A DNA stretch of 64,000 nucleotides. Origin: Chryseobacterium edaphi (lineage in GTDB: Bacteria > Bacteroidota > Bacteroidia > Flavobacteriales > Weeksellaceae). Under the pieces are notes generated by a model. That model made no database searches and was not told where the DNA came from. It saw nothing but the letters and a program-made list of their open reading frames with translations. The stretch lies in the NCBI RefSeq assembly GCF_025628985.1, contig NZ_JAOTEM010000001.1, positions 868,001 to 932,000 of the forward strand. Direction: 5' to 3'. The translations under genes and the position numbers were made by a program. This document shows positions 62,155-64,000 of this stretch, piece by piece (the first letter of the stretch is position 1; each line of letters begins with the position of its first letter).

Positions 62155-62790
62155 ATGTCAGTAAAGCTAATTCAGAAATATTTCCCGGAACTTTCCGAAA
62201 AACAAATCGAACAATTTTCAAAATTAGAAAGTTTTTATGGTGAATGGAATGAAAAAATCAACGTCATTTCCAGAAAAGATATGGAATCGCTTTATGAGAA
62301 GCATATTTTGCATTCTTTAGGTGTTGCGAAAATCATGGAATTTGCTCCCGGAACGAAAGTTTTAGATATTGGAACCGGTGGTGGTTTTCCAGGAATTCCT
62401 TTGGCAATTTTGTTTCCAGAAACAAAGTTTACGTTGATTGATTCTATCGGGAAGAAAATTACAGTGGTGAATGCTGTCGCAGAAGGTGTTGGGTTAACGA
62501 ATGTGACTGCGATTCACGGAAGAGCTGAAAAAGTGAAAGAAAAGTTTCATTTTGTAGTAAGTCGCGCTGTAACACAAATGCCAGAATTTTTAAGATGGCT
62601 GAAAGGTAAGTTTGAAAAAGAACAGTTTAATCCAAAACATAATGGCGTTCTTTATTTAAAAGGTGGAGATTTGGCGGAAGAATTAGCCGGATTGAGATGT
62701 GAGCTTTTTAATCTTAAAAATTATTTTGAAGAAGAGTTTTTTGATACAAAAAAAGTTGTTTATCTATCAAAAGGTAATTTTAATTCTTAA
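62155..62790 (+). CDS. rsmG: 16S rRNA (guanine(527)-N(7))-methyltransferase
   Basis: This 211-aa protein has the SAM loop KVLDIGTGGGFPGIPLAI, FTLIDSIGKKITVVNAV and the conserved VVSRAVTQMPEFLRWLKGKF. RsmG methylates G527 of 16S rRNA, a site linked to streptomycin sensitivity. It stands outside the usual gid operon, as in other flavobacteria. A TATTTTTG box lies about 25 bases upstream. Confidence 0.95.
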   Translation: MSVKLIQKYFPELSEKQIEQFSKLESFYGEWNEKINVISRKDMESLYEKHILHSLGVAKIMEFAPGTKVLDIGTGGGFPGIPLAILFPETKFTLIDSIGKKITVVNAVAEGVGLTNVTAIHGRAEKVKEKFHFVVSRAVTQMPEFLRWLKGKFEKEQFNPKHNGVLYLKGGDLAEELAGLRCELFNLKNYFEEEFFDTKKVVYLSKGNFNS

Positions 62791-62855
62791 TTTAGCATTT
62801 CTAAGGAATAATTTTTGATAATTTACGTTTAATAATCATAAATTTTTATAATAAG

Positions 62856-63263
62856 ATGAAAACATTGTTTAATACAGCTTTATCAGTAATCTTTGTAGGG
62901 ATTTCTCTGGTCTCATGTAAAGATGATGATGATTATGAAACCATTCAGTCCACAGAAAAAGTGAAAATTGACAGTGTGAAAATAATCAATGATACAATGT
63001 CTGTTTTTAGTGTACAAAGCATCCGAACATATTCTACTTATGCCTCTCAATGTGACGGATTTTATGGATATGACTATATTCACACAGGTAATTTTACAAG
63101 AGATGTGACTGCTTATCAATATCATACGAACGGTTCTTGTGCACAAGCGAATCATGTTTCGGCTAATCAGATCAATTTTAGTCCACAACAAGCAGGAACT
63201 TACACTTTTAAATTCTGGACAGGTAATAATACTTGGATTACCAAAACAATTGTAGTAGAGTAA
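62856..63263 (+). CDS. Small lipoprotein of unknown function (135 aa)
   Basis: The lipobox ISLVSC (Cys about 21) is followed by an acidic stretch (KDDDDYE). The mature part has YSTYASQCDGFYGYDYI and GSCAQANHVSANQINFSP, with a terminal beta-sandwich-like GTYTFKFWTGNNTW. Two Cys may form a disulfide. I do not recognise a family. It overlaps the DUF922 gene by 1 base (TAATG), so the two are likely functionally linked. Confidence 0.7.
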   Translation: MKTLFNTALSVIFVGISLVSCKDDDDYETIQSTEKVKIDSVKIINDTMSVFSVQSIRTYSTYASQCDGFYGYDYIHTGNFTRDVTAYQYHTNGSCAQANHVSANQINFSPQQAGTYTFKFWTGNNTWITKTIVVE

Positions 63264-63799
63264 TGAAGTATTGGTTTTTAGTTTTGTTTTTGATATCCAA
63301 TAACTTATGGAGTCAGAGAATAGAGTGGAAGGAAGATAAGAAATTGGTTTGGAGTAATTTCAAAAGCGAAATTAATAACCAACGCGGAAAAGATATTGTA
63401 GCCTATACTCATTGCGGATGGGTGTATTCTGTGGTAAAATCTTCAAATCCAAAAGGCGCCGCAAAGGTAAATATCGAAACAATTTTTAATGAAGATAAGT
63501 CCTGGAAAGACGATAAAAGAATCAATGATTATGTTCTGAATCACGAGCAGAAACATTTTGACATTGCAGAAATTTATGCCCGGAAAATCAGAAAAGAAAT
63601 TATTGCAAAGATCAAGACTTCAGGAGATTACGATAAATATTTTCAGGCAATCTATAATAAGATTCTCAAAGATTATAAAAATTTTCAGGCTCTGTATGAC
63701 GGAGTTACAGAACACGGAATGAATAAAGAAAAGCAAGCTGAATACGATGCAATGATCAGTTCAGAGCTTGAACAATTAAAAGACTATAAAAAACCTTGA
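63263..63799 (+). CDS. Secreted DUF922 protein with HExxH motif
   Basis: This protein of about 178 aa has a signal peptide (YWFLVLFLISNNLWSQ). Near residue 95 lies VLNHEQKHFDIAEIYARKIR, which contains HEQKH, a zincin-type HExxH, with a downstream His/Asp-containing helix. DUF922 proteins are predicted metal-dependent proteases; activity is not proven. The ATG at 63263 is preferred over an upstream frame overlapping the lipoprotein. It is followed by an overlapping TTG start of the nuclease gene. Confidence 0.85.
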   Translation: MKYWFLVLFLISNNLWSQRIEWKEDKKLVWSNFKSEINNQRGKDIVAYTHCGWVYSVVKSSNPKGAAKVNIETIFNEDKSWKDDKRINDYVLNHEQKHFDIAEIYARKIRKEIIAKIKTSGDYDKYFQAIYNKILKDYKNFQALYDGVTEHGMNKEKQAEYDAMISSELEQLKDYKKP

Positions 63800-64000
63800 A
63801 ATTCCTAAATAAAATTATCGACGAATTGCTGTCACAAAATTCTGATTTGTCGCAGTTTAACGTTGTTTTACCTGGTAAAAGACCGATTGTTTTTATCCGA
63901 CAGATTTTAGAGGAAAACAATTATTCAGGGTTTCTTCCGAATTTCTTTACCATTGAAGAATTGATTATTGATATTGTTGATCAGCAATCTATTCAGGGTA
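63796..64000 (+). CDS. AddB-like PD-(D/E)XK nuclease/helicase family protein, N-terminal part (cut by window end)
   Basis: An open frame runs from TTG 63796 to the end of the window. It begins KFLNKIIDELLSQNSDLS, followed by FNVVLPGKRPIVFIRQIL and YSGFLPNFFTIEELIIDI. This opening matches flavobacterial PD-(D/E)XK nuclease proteins of the AddB/RecBCD-like group as I recall them. The TTG overlaps the TGA of the preceding gene (TTGA), supporting coupling. The catalytic domains lie beyond the window. Confidence 0.75.
   Translation, partial: MKFLNKIIDELLSQNSDLSQFNVVLPGKRPIVFIRQILEENNYSGFLPNFFTIEELIIDIVDQQSIQG

Noticed and set aside
1..64000. tRNA or rRNA genes
   Set aside because: No cloverleaf-like segment with a TTCRANNC loop and paired acceptor arms, and no rRNA-like stretch, was noticed in the intergenic regions.

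Overview
This window looks like the chromosome of a flavobacterium of the Chryseobacterium type (Bacteroidota, Weeksellaceae). The DNA is visibly AT-rich. Several genes encode secreted proteins with C-terminal type IX secretion (T9SS) sorting tails. There is a TonB-dependent receptor paired with a DUF4249 lipoprotein, a GldI-type PPIase, DUF4294 and DUF6261 proteins, and TPR-TM-HTH regulators. TAnnTTTG-like -7 boxes occur upstream of genes instead of sigma70 boxes. No rRNA, tRNA, phage, transposase or CRISPR locus was recognised.

Layout: 1-6.3 kb is a signalling island: the end of a histidine kinase, a CHASE3/HAMP/GAF hybrid kinase with three receiver domains, two stand-alone receivers, CheR, and a receiver-less CheB. 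No motility genes are visible. 6.5-9.7 kb holds a TonB receptor and a DUF4249 lipoprotein. 9.9-13.7 kb is a three-subunit molybdenum aldehyde oxidoreductase of the PaoABC type. 13.9-18.7 kb holds a PQQ-type sugar dehydrogenase lipoprotein, a di-haem peroxidase, a DoxX-like protein, a DUF421 protein and hypotheticals. 18.8-23.5 kb is a minus-strand carotenoid operon (marR, crtI, crtB, an SRPBCC gene, crtZ, a lycopene cyclase) expected to take GGPP to zeaxanthin. 23.6-28.3 kb holds a T9SS-exported protein, a TPR-HTH regulator, a long AT-rich gap and a TetR regulator.

28.4-33.3 kb is a housekeeping block: dnaX, a DAHP synthase/chorismate mutase fusion, rsgA and ndk. 33.7-42.6 kb holds rpe, an M42 peptidase, DUF4294, NUDIX, mnmD, ilvE, two PPIase lipoproteins and an ABC exporter. 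42.7-52.2 kb is accessory: secreted proteins, a RelE/ParE toxin-antitoxin pair, DUF6261 next to a 41-bp tandem palindromic repeat, a retropepsin-like protease and two tandem M28 peptidases. 52.5-64 kb holds a serine operon (serC-serA-DUF1015), ferredoxin, a LuxC-like reductase, a peroxiredoxin/thioredoxin/DUF6952 cassette, a bacteriocin-like peptide, an aminotransferase, rsmG, a DUF922 protein and the start of an AddB-like nuclease.

Most interesting observations: (1) an unannotated 42-aa leader peptide that is about 40% Phe/Tyr/Trp lies upstream of the DAHP synthase/chorismate mutase gene, which looks like an attenuator; (2) dnaX is split at a run of ten A residues, as expected for slippage producing gamma and tau forms; (3) one of the two tandem M28 peptidases has lost a metal-binding His and the catalytic Glu; (4) a 5-unit palindromic tandem repeat sits beside DUF6261; (5) a 58-aa four-cysteine peptide carries a double-glycine-like leader; (6) several dispersed palindromic intergenic elements are present.
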